DNA of 12,275 nt from an uncultured Collinsella sp. (GCA_947002045.1 CAMQJB010000058.1:1-12275); one strand, 5' to 3'; positions 1-6,505 are shown, numbered from the stretch's first letter. The notes: generated by a model not told the origin, from the letters alone. Numbers and translations: made by a program.

Positions 1-60
1 TTGTTCTTTGACTTGTTTCAGCGTCCGGCGCTGCAGTATGCGTCCAATGCGGGCGGCTAG
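1..60 (+). CDS. 3' end of an unidentified gene (partial, cut by the window edge)
   Basis: Frame 1 is open from the first base and ends at a TAG at 58-60, giving 19 residues that finish ...QYASNAGG. Too little remains to name a family. The case for a real gene end is positional: a G+C-rich hairpin with a T-run follows 15 bases after the stop, as expected of a rho-independent terminator. It would be convergent with the P-type ATPase fragment on the other strand. It could equally be a chance open frame of 20 codons. It belongs to the left-hand segment that is probably not contiguous with the main part of the contig. Confidence 0.3.
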   Translation: MFFDLFQRPALQYASNAGG

Positions 61-74
61 TAAGTCACCCGCCG

Positions 75-110
75 CGCCGCCCCGCCCGGGGGGGCGGCGG
101 CTCTGTTTTT
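75..110 (+). terminator. Candidate rho-independent terminator
   Basis: CGCCGCCCC (75-83) pairs with GGGGCGGCG (91-99), a 9-bp all-G/C stem around a 7-base loop, and a run of five T follows at 106-110. The orientation suits the + strand frame that ends at 60. There is no T-run on the opposite side, so it would not obviously terminate the - strand ATPase gene. Confidence 0.45.
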
Positions 111-136
111 CCATATGCTCCATGCTCCCCGCGGCG

Positions 137-376
137 TCAGCTCCTTCTCCTCCATTTCAGCAGCAGGGCGGAGTTGAGGATCACCAGCACGGAGCCGGCG
201 TTGTGAACCAGGGCCCCCACCACGGGGTTGAGGACGCCGGTCATGGCCAGCACGATGGCCACTAGGTTGAGGGCCATAGAGAAGGCCAGGTTGAGGCGGA
301 TGGTGGTCATCATCCGCCGGGACAGGGCCAGCAGGTGGGGCAGCTCCTCTACCCGGTCATTGACGCACACGCTATT
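137..376 (-). CDS. Heavy-metal-translocating P-type ATPase, C-terminal fragment (5' end missing)
   Basis: The frame reads from about 376 down to a TGA at 137-139 and yields about 79 residues. They match the end of P1B-type (heavy-metal) ATPases: the LSRRMM..IRLNLAFS segment that follows the hinge domain, then the last two membrane helices with NLVAIVLAMTGVLNP and the near-invariant HNAGSVLVILNSALLL, ending in a basic tail. Members of this family pump Cu, Zn, Cd, Co or similar ions out across the inner membrane. The metal-selecting CPx motif, the phosphorylation site (DKTGT) and the nucleotide-binding domain all lie upstream and are absent, so the substrate cannot be told. The gene is not naturally truncated: its frame runs straight into a 16-G homopolymer at 378-393, after which the sequence is unrelated. 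The codon use and neighbours do not tie it to the rest of the contig. Confidence 0.85.
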   Translation of the reverse strand, partial: NSVCVNDRVEELPHLLALSRRMMTTIRLNLAFSMALNLVAIVLAMTGVLNPVVGALVHNAGSVLVILNSALLLKWRRRS

Positions 377-377
377 C

Positions 378-393
378 GGGGGGGGGGGGGGGG
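378..393. repeat. 16-base G homopolymer at a probable false join
   Basis: An uninterrupted run of 16 G sits where the P-type ATPase reading frame stops making sense. It is followed by an A-run (399-407) and a T-rich stretch. Long G runs are a common artefact of two-colour short-read sequencing, and this one marks the point where the left segment stops being credible. Confidence 0.85.
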
Positions 394-470
394 TGTAATA
401 AAAAAAACTTTATATTTTTTGTGTGGCCCCCCCGCTGGGGGGGGCCCCACTTTTTGTGTGGGGTCCCGGT
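394..470. other. Low-complexity hairpin-rich stretch, probably artefactual
   Basis: The stretch contains an A-run, a direct repeat of TTTTTGTGTGG (416-426 and 451-461), and a near-perfect G/C hairpin (GTGG plus seven C at 423-433 against eight G and CCCCAC at 437-450) followed by five T. The hairpin plus T-run has the form of a terminator, but the homopolymeric arms and the adjoining 16-G run make an assembly artefact more likely. No credible gene lies between 377 and 709. The part from about 471 to 709 has more normal composition and is probably the true leader of the next gene. Confidence 0.5.
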
Positions 471-583
471 CTTCACAATTTCCGTCAAGCTTTTGGTTAG
501 GTTTTGGTCGGTTGGCGTAAGGGCGGAAGGGCAAAAGATCATTCGATAAAAAAAGCTCAGAGAAAGTGCTGGTAGGGGAGTTG

Positions 584-616
584 TTGAGGTTTTCGACAGC
601 TTTCTGACTATAGAAT
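584..616 (+). promoter_or_regulatory. Weak candidate sigma-70-type promoter for the small membrane protein gene
   Basis: TTGAGG (584-589) could be a -35 element and TATAGA (609-614) a -10 element. The 19-base spacer is longer than the optimal 17, and neither box is a consensus match. If used, it would give a leader of about 90 bases before the ATG at 710. Confidence 0.25.
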
Positions 617-620
617 CTTT

Positions 621-651
621 GCGGCTATTGCCGCGGATTTCGTTGCCGCGG
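621..651. repeat. Short direct repeat and small hairpin in the leader of the 710 gene
   Basis: TTGCCGCGG occurs at 628-636 and again at 643-651, 15 bases apart start to start. The first copy overlaps a hairpin, GCGGC-TATT-GCCGC (621-634). The spacing is not a clean multiple of a helical turn. It could be an operator or RNA structure in the leader, or simply G+C-rich sequence. Confidence 0.35.
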
Positions 652-709
652 CCGCGATGGTGCGGGATGCTGGGCGTAAGCGTCGAATGCTCAGATTGAG
701 GAGGCCAAC

Positions 710-1132
710 ATGGATCTGTTTCTTGAGACCCCGCGGCAACAAGCCGAGCGCATGTTGCGCCAGCAGCAACGGCTTATGGAGATGCAAATGCAAGGGGCGG
801 CCGTCCAGCCTCCTGTGCAAAACGCCGCGCCCGCGGTATCGTCTGCGGATGAGGTGGACCCAGGAGCCTATTCCGTACAGCAAGATTCATATGCGCAGGA
901 GCTTGCGTTCGACAAGCGTCGTGCGCGTCGCCGTCGCTGGGCCCAGCGCCTGCGTACGCTGGCGATGATCGTGCTGATTCCGTTGGGGCTCGCGGCAATC
1001 TTCTTGGCCTCATATGCCCTCACGTGCATTCTCAACGGCGCCTCGCCCAGCGAGGTGCTTGAGCACTTGGCAGTTCTCGGCCAGCGTCTAGGCGATGTCG
1101 TAACAACCATCCGCGCCGGCTGGGAGAGTTAG
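710..1132 (+). CDS. Small single-span membrane protein, function unknown
   Basis: The 140-residue product is not a family I can name. The ATG at 710 is supported by a strong GAGGAGG (698-704) five bases upstream. The N-terminal ~80 residues are hydrophilic and rich in Gln and Met at the start (RQQAERMLRQQQRLMEMQMQ, probably helical or coiled-coil), then a Pro/Ala-rich linker. A dense basic patch (KRRARRRR, about residues 69-76) precedes one clear transmembrane helix (about 84-108). By the positive-inside rule the N-terminal part would be cytoplasmic and the last ~30 residues outside. There is no signal-peptidase site. It stands alone: about 120 bases of intergenic sequence separate it from the next gene, which differs in composition. 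A role such as scaffold or regulator would be a guess. Confidence 0.75.
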   Translation: MDLFLETPRQQAERMLRQQQRLMEMQMQGAAVQPPVQNAAPAVSSADEVDPGAYSVQQDSYAQELAFDKRRARRRRWAQRLRTLAMIVLIPLGLAAIFLASYALTCILNGASPSEVLEHLAVLGQRLGDVVTTIRAGWES

Positions 1133-1222
1133 CGTTTGTCACATTAGGACTTCTAGGGAGTAGGGATTATCGCCACGAGTAAAATTCTTGCATCCTGTGG
1201 GTCCTGTCGTGCGACTGAATAG

Positions 1223-1243
1223 TATTATTGAAGATGAATAATA
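1223..1243. promoter_or_regulatory. Perfect inverted repeat, candidate operator ahead of the nucleotidyltransferase gene
   Basis: TATTATT (1223-1229) and AATAATA (1237-1243) are exact reverse complements separated by GAAGATG. The repeat ends 12 bases before the ATG at 1256 and lies in an A+T-rich leader where a -10 box would also be expected. An operator here would suit autoregulation by the downstream helix-turn-helix protein, as is usual for toxin-antitoxin pairs. The simple A/T composition means a chance match is possible. Confidence 0.4.
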
Positions 1244-1255
1244 ATAGGATTTGCT

Positions 1256-1786
1256 ATGTATAAGCAGGATTTAGAGCAGACTCTTTTGGGCATTGACGAA
1301 GAGGCGGAGCTGGAAATAGGTCCAAGAGACGATAGGCCGAGCGTTGTATTGGTGGGAGGAAGCGCCTTCATGCTAAACGATGTGACGAATCGGTCGGTTA
1401 CACATGACATTGATGTGTTTGAGGCAGACAGGTGCCTCCGCGAGATCATAGCTCGATACCCCGAGGTGAATGGTATGGCGGTGGCATATTGCGATCAGAT
1501 GCCATTCAATTACGAAGATCGTATGATTCCCTTAGATATTGGGGCGCGTTTTATCAGGTACTTTACGCCATCCTTGGAGGATCTGGCGGTAATGAAGCTC
1601 TATGCCTACCGTCCGAACGACATCGTCGATCTTCATAGTCAGGCATTCGTCGACCGACTTGATTGGGGACTGCTCGAACGGCTTATATTCGACGAGGGGG
1701 AGGCGCTGGCGTCGTCGCCTTCGGAGCGGAGTTATCAAGAGATGGTCTGCGCATACAGGCAATACAAAAAGGAGGTGCTCGGTTGA
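1256..1786 (+). CDS. Nucleotidyltransferase-fold protein (AbiEii/MNT/DUF6036-like), putative toxin
   Basis: The 176-residue product has the hallmarks of the nucleotidyltransferase superfamily as found in AbiEii/MNT toxins and DUF6036 proteins. VVLVGGSAF (GGS at 34-36) is the phosphate-binding loop. TNRSVTHDIDVF carries the paired catalytic acids (D51, D53). A later LAVMKLYAYRPNDIVDL (K114, D122, D125) matches the conserved K...D helix of these families, and D94 in IPLDIG may be the third acid. The known relatives transfer nucleotides to tRNA 3' ends or to proteins, usually to toxic effect. The target here is unknown. The start is an ATG with only a modest AGGA (1246-1249). The gene ends in a TTGA overlap with the next gene, so the two are translationally coupled. 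Two hand-counted 60-base lines of the module gave 43% and 48% G+C, against 65% in a line of rmuC, which points to horizontal acquisition. Family name fairly sure; activity inferred. Confidence 0.75.
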   Translation: MYKQDLEQTLLGIDEEAELEIGPRDDRPSVVLVGGSAFMLNDVTNRSVTHDIDVFEADRCLREIIARYPEVNGMAVAYCDQMPFNYEDRMIPLDIGARFIRYFTPSLEDLAVMKLYAYRPNDIVDLHSQAFVDRLDWGLLERLIFDEGEALASSPSERSYQEMVCAYRQYKKEVLG

Positions 1787-2346
1787 ATCTGACCTTTGAG
1801 GGATTCTTAAAAGGCTATTGCCGAGAGCTATCCGGACAACAGTCGCTGAGTTTTAGAAAACTGGTTGAGCAGGCGATGACGGTTGCGCCGCGCGTGGCGG
1901 AGCCTCTGTTTTTGCTTGCTTTGGTGCAAGGAAAAGCTGAATACGTTCTGGGTTTATCCGAGGGCTCGTGGATGGAAGAAAGTTACCGAGGCGTTTTGTC
2001 CTTGTACGGTCAAGCGGGTAGCATGGCGTCTCTATGCACCAAAATTGAGCTCCCTAATCGTTATGCCAACGTTTGGCGTGCGTATAGAGCGGTGAAGGAA
2101 AAGCCAGTGGCGGACAGAAGGATCAACGCCCTGATGCGAAAAAGAACATTGGGGGCGCTAGGGGAATCGGGCGTAACGCGCTACGGTCTCTGCCGCGATT
2201 TGAATCTGAATAAGGGAAACGTTTACGCATACTTAGCCGGTGATGACTCAAAAGTGAGCAGGGAAACGGCGCGCCGCATTATGGAATATGCGGAGGGGAG
2301 CGGCGCCAAAGAAGGGGCCGGGCGCCCGGTGCGTGTGGCGGGGTAA
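1783..2346 (+). CDS. Helix-turn-helix-like partner of the nucleotidyltransferase, putative antitoxin/regulator
   Basis: I choose the TTG at 1783, which overlaps the upstream TGA (TTGA) and has an AAGGAGG (1769-1775) seven bases before it. The frame is open further upstream, to 1663, but that part is a shadow of the nucleotidyltransferase gene. The product is 187 residues. Residues ~1-115 are helical, with no recognised domain. Residues ~131-168 (VTRYGLCRDLNLNKGNVYAYL...SRETARRIMEY) read as a helix-turn-helix of XRE-like character: a helix, a turn around LNLNKGN, a recognition helix, then a stabilising helix. The last ~17 residues are Gly-rich and probably disordered. The coupling, shared low G+C and order suggest it works with the upstream protein as antitoxin or autorepressor. 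In the described AbiE systems the regulator comes first; here the order is reversed. Function is inferred from context only. Confidence 0.65.
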   Translation: MNLTFEGFLKGYCRELSGQQSLSFRKLVEQAMTVAPRVAEPLFLLALVQGKAEYVLGLSEGSWMEESYRGVLSLYGQAGSMASLCTKIELPNRYANVWRAYRAVKEKPVADRRINALMRKRTLGALGESGVTRYGLCRDLNLNKGNVYAYLAGDDSKVSRETARRIMEYAEGSGAKEGAGRPVRVAG

Positions 2347-2397
2347 GATTGATCGCGGTTTTGATTGATGGTCGATTGGGTTTGTTGGGCGGAGTCT

Positions 2398-3753
2398 ATG
2401 TCTGCTATTGATATTGCGCTTGTTGTGATCGCCTTGGTGGCGGTGGGGGTTGCTGTGGCTTGTGCCCTGCAGCTTAAGGGCCTTCGTGCCGAGCTGCAGG
2501 AGCGCGGCGATAGCGGGGCAGAGATGCTGGCTGCGCTCGAGCAGGCCAACAACGCGCTCGACACCCTGAACGTCGCGTTGGCAGAAACCCGCCGTACGGC
2601 AAATGCCATCGCGCAGCAGCAGACGACCGATGCGGCCGTAGAGCAGCAGCGCTACCTGACCATCGCGCGTGAGTTCTCGCAGGCTGGCGACCGTATGGAT
2701 GACCTGCGCCGCGAGACGGCCCAACAGCTCGGCGCCAACCGCGAGGGCATCGAGCACCGCCTGGACAAGGTGCGCGAGACGGTCGATGCCCAGCTGGGCG
2801 CCATCCGCAAGGACAACAACGTGCAGCTCGATCAGATGCGCGCGACGGTGGACGAGAAACTCTCCCGTACGCTCAACGATCGCCTGTCCGCATCGTTTAA
2901 GCAGGTGAGCGACCAGCTCGAGGCTGTGTACAAGGGTTTGGGCGATATGCAGTCCATTGCCACCGGCGTAGGCGACCTCAAGCGCGTGCTGGGCAATGTA
3001 AAAGCGCGCGGCATTTTGGGCGAGGTACAGCTGGGTGCGATCCTGGCGGACATCCTTACGCCCGACCAGTATCTGGAAAACGTCGCCACCAAGCCCGGCG
3101 CCTCGGAGCGCGTTGAGTTTGCCGTCAAGCTGCCGGTGGACGAGGGCGATCCCGTGCTGCTGCCGATCGACTCCAAATTCCCGGGCGACGCGTACGAGCA
3201 TCTGCTCGACGCGCAAGAGTCGGGTGATGCCGAAGCTGTGGCCACCGCGCGCAAGACACTCGATGCTATGGTGAAACGCGAGGCAAAGGACATCTGCGAA
3301 AAGTACCTGAGCGTGCCCGCGACCACCAACTTTGGCATTCTGTTCGTGCCGTTTGAGGGCCTGTACGCCGAGGTCGTCAGCCGCCCCGGGCTTATCGAGA
3401 CCCTGGGCCGCGACTATCACGTTAACGTTGCCGGCCCCAGCACCATGGCGGCCATCCTCAACAGCCTGCAGATGAGCTACCAGACGTTTAAGCTGCAAAA
3501 ACGCACCGATGACGTGCTGCGCGTGCTCTCCGCCGTCAAGGCCGAGCTGCCGCGCTATCAGGCGGCGCTGCGCCGCGCCCAGCAGCAGATTGAGACCGCA
3601 GGAAAGACGGTCGAGGGCATCATCACCACGCGTACCAACGTTATGGAGCGCAAGCTCAAGGATATCGACGCGCTGGAAGACGCGCGGGAGGTCGACGAGA
3701 TCTTGGGGCTTACGTCTGCGAGCTTGCTCGCAGACCAAAAAGACGAGGACTAG
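2398..3753 (+). CDS. rmuC: DNA recombination protein RmuC
   Basis: RmuC family members limit certain recombination events (inversions between short inverted repeats in E. coli) and carry a predicted nuclease-like domain. I place the start at ATG 2398 (451 residues) because the product then opens with the membrane anchor typical of the family (DIALVVIALVAVGVAVACAL). GGCGGAG lies only three bases upstream, so initiation may be weak. TTG 2365 and ATG 2368 are in frame but lack a Shine-Dalgarno. After the anchor comes a long coiled-coil region (about residues 25-185), then the RmuC domain with GVGDLKRVLGNVKARG (from 190), IDSKFP (257-262), NFGILFVPFEGLYAE and GPSTMAAILNSLQM. The length is usual for the family. 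It starts 51 bases after the low-G+C pair with no terminator between, so read-through from that module is possible. Codon use is of the high-G+C host type. Confidence 0.93.
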   Translation: MSAIDIALVVIALVAVGVAVACALQLKGLRAELQERGDSGAEMLAALEQANNALDTLNVALAETRRTANAIAQQQTTDAAVEQQRYLTIAREFSQAGDRMDDLRRETAQQLGANREGIEHRLDKVRETVDAQLGAIRKDNNVQLDQMRATVDEKLSRTLNDRLSASFKQVSDQLEAVYKGLGDMQSIATGVGDLKRVLGNVKARGILGEVQLGAILADILTPDQYLENVATKPGASERVEFAVKLPVDEGDPVLLPIDSKFPGDAYEHLLDAQESGDAEAVATARKTLDAMVKREAKDICEKYLSVPATTNFGILFVPFEGLYAEVVSRPGLIETLGRDYHVNVAGPSTMAAILNSLQMSYQTFKLQKRTDDVLRVLSAVKAELPRYQAALRRAQQQIETAGKTVEGIITTRTNVMERKLKDIDALEDAREVDEILGLTSASLLADQKDED

Positions 3754-3770
3754 CTGCATCTGACGGCGGG

Positions 3771-3803
3771 GCGCCTGCGCAAGCGCGGGACGCGGGCGCT
3801 TTT
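3771..3803 (+). terminator. Candidate rho-independent terminator after rmuC
   Basis: GCGCCTGC (3771-3778) pairs with GCGGGCGC (3792-3799) over 8 bp with one G-U pair. The loop is 13 bases and TTTT follows directly. It lies 17 bases after the rmuC stop. The T-run is short, so termination may be partial. It separates rmuC from the transporter gene, which has about 75 bases of its own leader. Confidence 0.5.
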
Positions 3804-3878
3804 CGCGTCGCACTTGCCTGAAGTGCGCTTTAGTGTGCAACAATGGCGTTTCGCCCTATCAGACGCGAAAGGAAGCCC

Positions 3879-5681
3879 ATGTCTCAGAGAAACACCAGTC
3901 CGCTCAAACGCTCCACCGTGCGCCGCACGCTGCAGCGTTTTTGGGACGTCACGCGCACGCAGCCACTGATCGTCTTTCTCTCGGTGTTCTCGTCGGCGGG
4001 CTACATCTTTTTGCTCACGTTTGCCAACACCTACGTGATGGCCCTCATCGTCGACCGCGTCCAAGCGGGTCCCGTGGCGGGCGACCAAGTATTCGAGGTC
4101 TTTGGCCCCTACATTCTGGCACTCGTGCTCGTTAACCTAGTGGGCCAGATCCTCTCCAAGCTGCAGGACTACACCGTCTACAAGCTCGAGATTGCGGGTA
4201 ACTATCACTTGGCGCGCTTGTGCTTCGACACACTCTCCAATCAATCCATGACATTCCACACCAGTCGCTTTGGCGGATCGCTTGTGAGCCAGACGAGTCG
4301 TTTTATGAGCGGCTACACGGGCCTGGTGGACGTGACGGTGTATTCGCTCATTCCCACCATCACCTCGGTTGTCTGCACGGTGGCGGCGCTCGCCCCGGTG
4401 GTACCGACGTTTACCGTGATTTTGGTGGGCATCATGGTCGTCTACATCGCATTTGTCTGGCTTATGTACAAGCGCATCATGCCGCTTTCGGCCGCGACGT
4501 CTGCCGCGCAGAACAAATTGTCGGGCGTGCTGTCCGACGCGGTCACGAACATCCTGGCCGTCAAGACCTGTGGGCGCGAGGACTTTGAGCGCGACCTGTT
4601 CGATGCCGCCGACCGCGCCGCGCGCGACGCCGAGACGGTTTCGATGCACGCCATGATGCAGCGCAACTTTACGACTTCGGGCCTTATCGTCGTTACTATG
4701 GCCGTGGTGAGCGTGTTCGTCGCGGGCGGCAACGCGTGGTTTGGCATCTCTGCTGGCGCGCTCGTCATGATCTTTACCTATACGTACAACCTCACCATGC
4801 GTCTGAACTACGTAAGCTCCATGATGCAGCGCATTAACCGCGCGCTGGGCGATGCGGCCGAGATGACGCGCGTGCTGGACGAGCCGCGTCTGGTGGCAGA
4901 CGACGAGAACGCTCCCGAGCTTAAAGTGACCGAAGGTGCGATTGATTTTGAGCACTTGAGCTTTGCATACCGTGACGCCGCAGCGGGCGAGAGCGTGTTC
5001 GACGACCTGACGCTCCATGTGGCAGCGGGCCAGCGCGTGGGCCTGGTGGGCAAATCGGGCTCGGGCAAGACGACGCTCACCAAGTTGTTGCTGCGTCTGG
5101 ACGACGTACAGGGCGGCCGCGTGCTCGTGGACGGCCAGGACGTCTCGCGCTGTACGCAGCAGAGTTTGCGCCGCCAGGTTGCCTACGTGCCGCAGGAGGC
5201 GTTGCTGTTCCATCGCTCCATTCGCGAGAATATCGCCTACGGACGCCCCGACGCCACCGACGAGCAGATCCGCGAGGCCGCGCGCCTGGCAAATGCGACC
5301 GAGTTTATCGACCGCCTACCAAACGGCTTTGACACCATGGTGGGCGAGCGCGGCGTCAAGCTTTCGGGCGGCCAACGTCAGCGCGTGGCCATCGCCCGCG
5401 CTATCCTGACCGACGCGCCGATCCTGGTGCTCGACGAGGCGACGTCTGCCCTCGACAGCGAGTCCGAGGCGCTGGTGCAGGAGGCGCTCGAGAACCTTAT
5501 GCGCGGTCGCACCTCCATTGTGGTGGCGCATCGCCTGTCCACCGTGGCGGCGCTCGATCGCATCGTGGTGCTGGCGGACGGCGAGATTGTCGAGGACGGT
5601 ACGCATGCGCAGCTTGTCGAGGCGGGCGGCGAGTATGCGAGCCTGTGGGGCCGCCAGACCGGCGCATTTTTGGAGGCTTAA
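3879..5681 (+). CDS. ABC transporter half-molecule, fused membrane and ATPase domains (exporter type)
   Basis: The start is ATG 3879, with AAAGGA (3868-3873) five bases upstream. An in-frame ATG at 3843 has no Shine-Dalgarno. The product is 600 residues: an N-terminal membrane domain with about six helices (residues ~28-310), then one nucleotide-binding domain (~345-585). The ATPase is complete: Walker A GKSGSGKTT (391-399), Q-loop Q439, signature LSGGQ (495-499), Walker B ILVLDE with catalytic E520, and switch histidine H551. This layout is that of type IV exporters of the MsbA/LmrA kind, which act as dimers. A single gene with no adjacent partner suggests a homodimer. The family exports lipids, drugs or peptides, and the substrate cannot be told from sequence. 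There is no peptidase domain. It sits between rmuC and nth and may be transcribed on its own. Confidence 0.93.
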   Translation: MSQRNTSPLKRSTVRRTLQRFWDVTRTQPLIVFLSVFSSAGYIFLLTFANTYVMALIVDRVQAGPVAGDQVFEVFGPYILALVLVNLVGQILSKLQDYTVYKLEIAGNYHLARLCFDTLSNQSMTFHTSRFGGSLVSQTSRFMSGYTGLVDVTVYSLIPTITSVVCTVAALAPVVPTFTVILVGIMVVYIAFVWLMYKRIMPLSAATSAAQNKLSGVLSDAVTNILAVKTCGREDFERDLFDAADRAARDAETVSMHAMMQRNFTTSGLIVVTMAVVSVFVAGGNAWFGISAGALVMIFTYTYNLTMRLNYVSSMMQRINRALGDAAEMTRVLDEPRLVADDENAPELKVTEGAIDFEHLSFAYRDAAAGESVFDDLTLHVAAGQRVGLVGKSGSGKTTLTKLLLRLDDVQGGRVLVDGQDVSRCTQQSLRRQVAYVPQEALLFHRSIRENIAYGRPDATDEQIREAARLANATEFIDRLPNGFDTMVGERGVKLSGGQRQRVAIARAILTDAPILVLDEATSALDSESEALVQEALENLMRGRTSIVVAHRLSTVAALDRIVVLADGEIVEDGTHAQLVEAGGEYASLWGRQTGAFLEA

Positions 5682-5744
5682 GGCCCCCGTACGTGGGACA
5701 ATCGTTTCCGTGAAGTTATGTTTCTGCCGAGCCGAGGAGTTGTT

Positions 5745-6410
5745 ATGTCACGCGAGACCAATGCCGCCAAACGCGAGCGCGCCGTTGAGGTGTGCGAGCG
5801 CCTCAACCGTCGCTATGGCCCGGTCGAGTGCTTTTTGGACCACGAGAATCCCTTTAGGCTGCTCATCGCGGTGCTGCTCTCGGCGCAGACGACCGACGCG
5901 CAGGTCAACAAGGTGACGCCGAAGCTGTTTGCCCAGTGGCCCACGCCCGAGGCCATGGCGGGGGCGAGCGTGGCCGATGTGGCCGATACCATTAAGTCGC
6001 TCGGCTTTTATAAGAGTAAGGCCAAACACGCCGTGGAGGCCGCGCAGATGATCGTTGCCGATTACGGTGGCGAGGTGCCGGCCGACATGAAGGAGCTCGT
6101 CAAGCTGCCGGGTGTTGGCCGCAAGACGGCGAACATCGTGCTCAACGTGGGGTTTGGCATTGTCGAGGGCATCGCGGTCGATACGCACGTCAACCGCATC
6201 GCGCACCGCCTGATGCTGAGCCCCAAGACGCATGCCAAGGAGCCGCTCAAGACCGAGCAAGATCTGCTCAAGATTTTGCCGCACGAGTATTGGGAGTCGG
6301 TCAACCACCAGTGGATCACATTTGGCCGCGAGATCTGCGATGCCCGTAAACCTAAGTGCGACGAGTGCCCGCTGGCAGACCTTTGCCCCAGCGTGCGCGT
6401 TTTGGGGTAG
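5745..6410 (+). CDS. nth: Endonuclease III, DNA glycosylase/AP lyase
   Basis: The enzyme removes oxidised pyrimidines from DNA and nicks the abasic site, starting base excision repair. The start is ATG 5745, with GAGGAG (5733-5738) six bases upstream. An in-frame ATG at 5718 has no ribosome-binding site. The 221-residue length is normal. Visible signatures: LLSAQTTDAQVN near the N-terminus, the helix-hairpin-helix LPGVGRKTAN with catalytic Lys (K127), and VDTHVNR with catalytic Asp (D146). The spacing between them is one residue longer than in E. coli. A C-terminal [4Fe-4S] cluster motif C-x6-C-x2-C-x5-C is present (C198, C205, C208, C214). All key residues are present. It follows the ABC transporter by 63 bases and precedes mfd, another DNA-repair gene, with a hairpin between. 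Confidence 0.96.
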   Translation: MSRETNAAKRERAVEVCERLNRRYGPVECFLDHENPFRLLIAVLLSAQTTDAQVNKVTPKLFAQWPTPEAMAGASVADVADTIKSLGFYKSKAKHAVEAAQMIVADYGGEVPADMKELVKLPGVGRKTANIVLNVGFGIVEGIAVDTHVNRIAHRLMLSPKTHAKEPLKTEQDLLKILPHEYWESVNHQWITFGREICDARKPKCDECPLADLCPSVRVLG

Positions 6411-6477
6411 CTGTTTGGCGTGCGCTGGCGTGTCCATCTCATGCGCTACCATGACAGGCAATGAAATCCGCCGCATA

Positions 6478-6505
6478 CCCGCCGAGCTTGCCCCGGCGGG
6501 CTTTT
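6478..6505 (+). terminator. Terminator-like hairpin between nth and mfd, possible attenuator
   Basis: CCCGCCG (6478-6484) pairs perfectly with CGGCGGG (6494-6500) around a 9-base loop and is followed by CTTTT (6501-6505). It ends only 14 bases before the GGAGGA of mfd (6520), which leaves no room for a promoter downstream. The mfd transcript must therefore start upstream of the hairpin and read through it, or mfd depends on read-through from nth. Confidence 0.55.

Noticed and set aside
8..265. 85-codon + strand frame at the left end
   Set aside because: It crosses the terminator-like hairpin and is antisense to the recognisable P-type ATPase; its His/Gly-rich end is a shadow composition.
471..709. 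RNA gene or riboswitch in the leader of the 710 gene
   Set aside because: Only a short hairpin and a 9-base repeat were found; no conserved aptamer core or tRNA cloverleaf could be recognised.
1663..1782. Upstream extension of the HTH-like protein to 1663
   Set aside because: These 40 codons overlap the nucleotidyltransferase gene out of frame, and no ribosome-binding site precedes them; the TTG at 1783 is well placed.
2248..3843. 531-codon - strand frame antisense to rmuC
   Set aside because: Same cause: antisense shadow of a verified gene, with no recognisable motif or ribosome-binding site.
3831..3843. AACAAT before the ABC transporter as a -10 box
   Set aside because: No acceptable -35 at 16-18 bases upstream (nearest is TTGCCT at 3814), so it is not listed as a promoter.
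5686..5699. CCCCCGTACGTGGG between the ABC transporter and nth as a terminator
   Set aside because: The stem is interrupted and only a few base pairs long, and no T-run follows.
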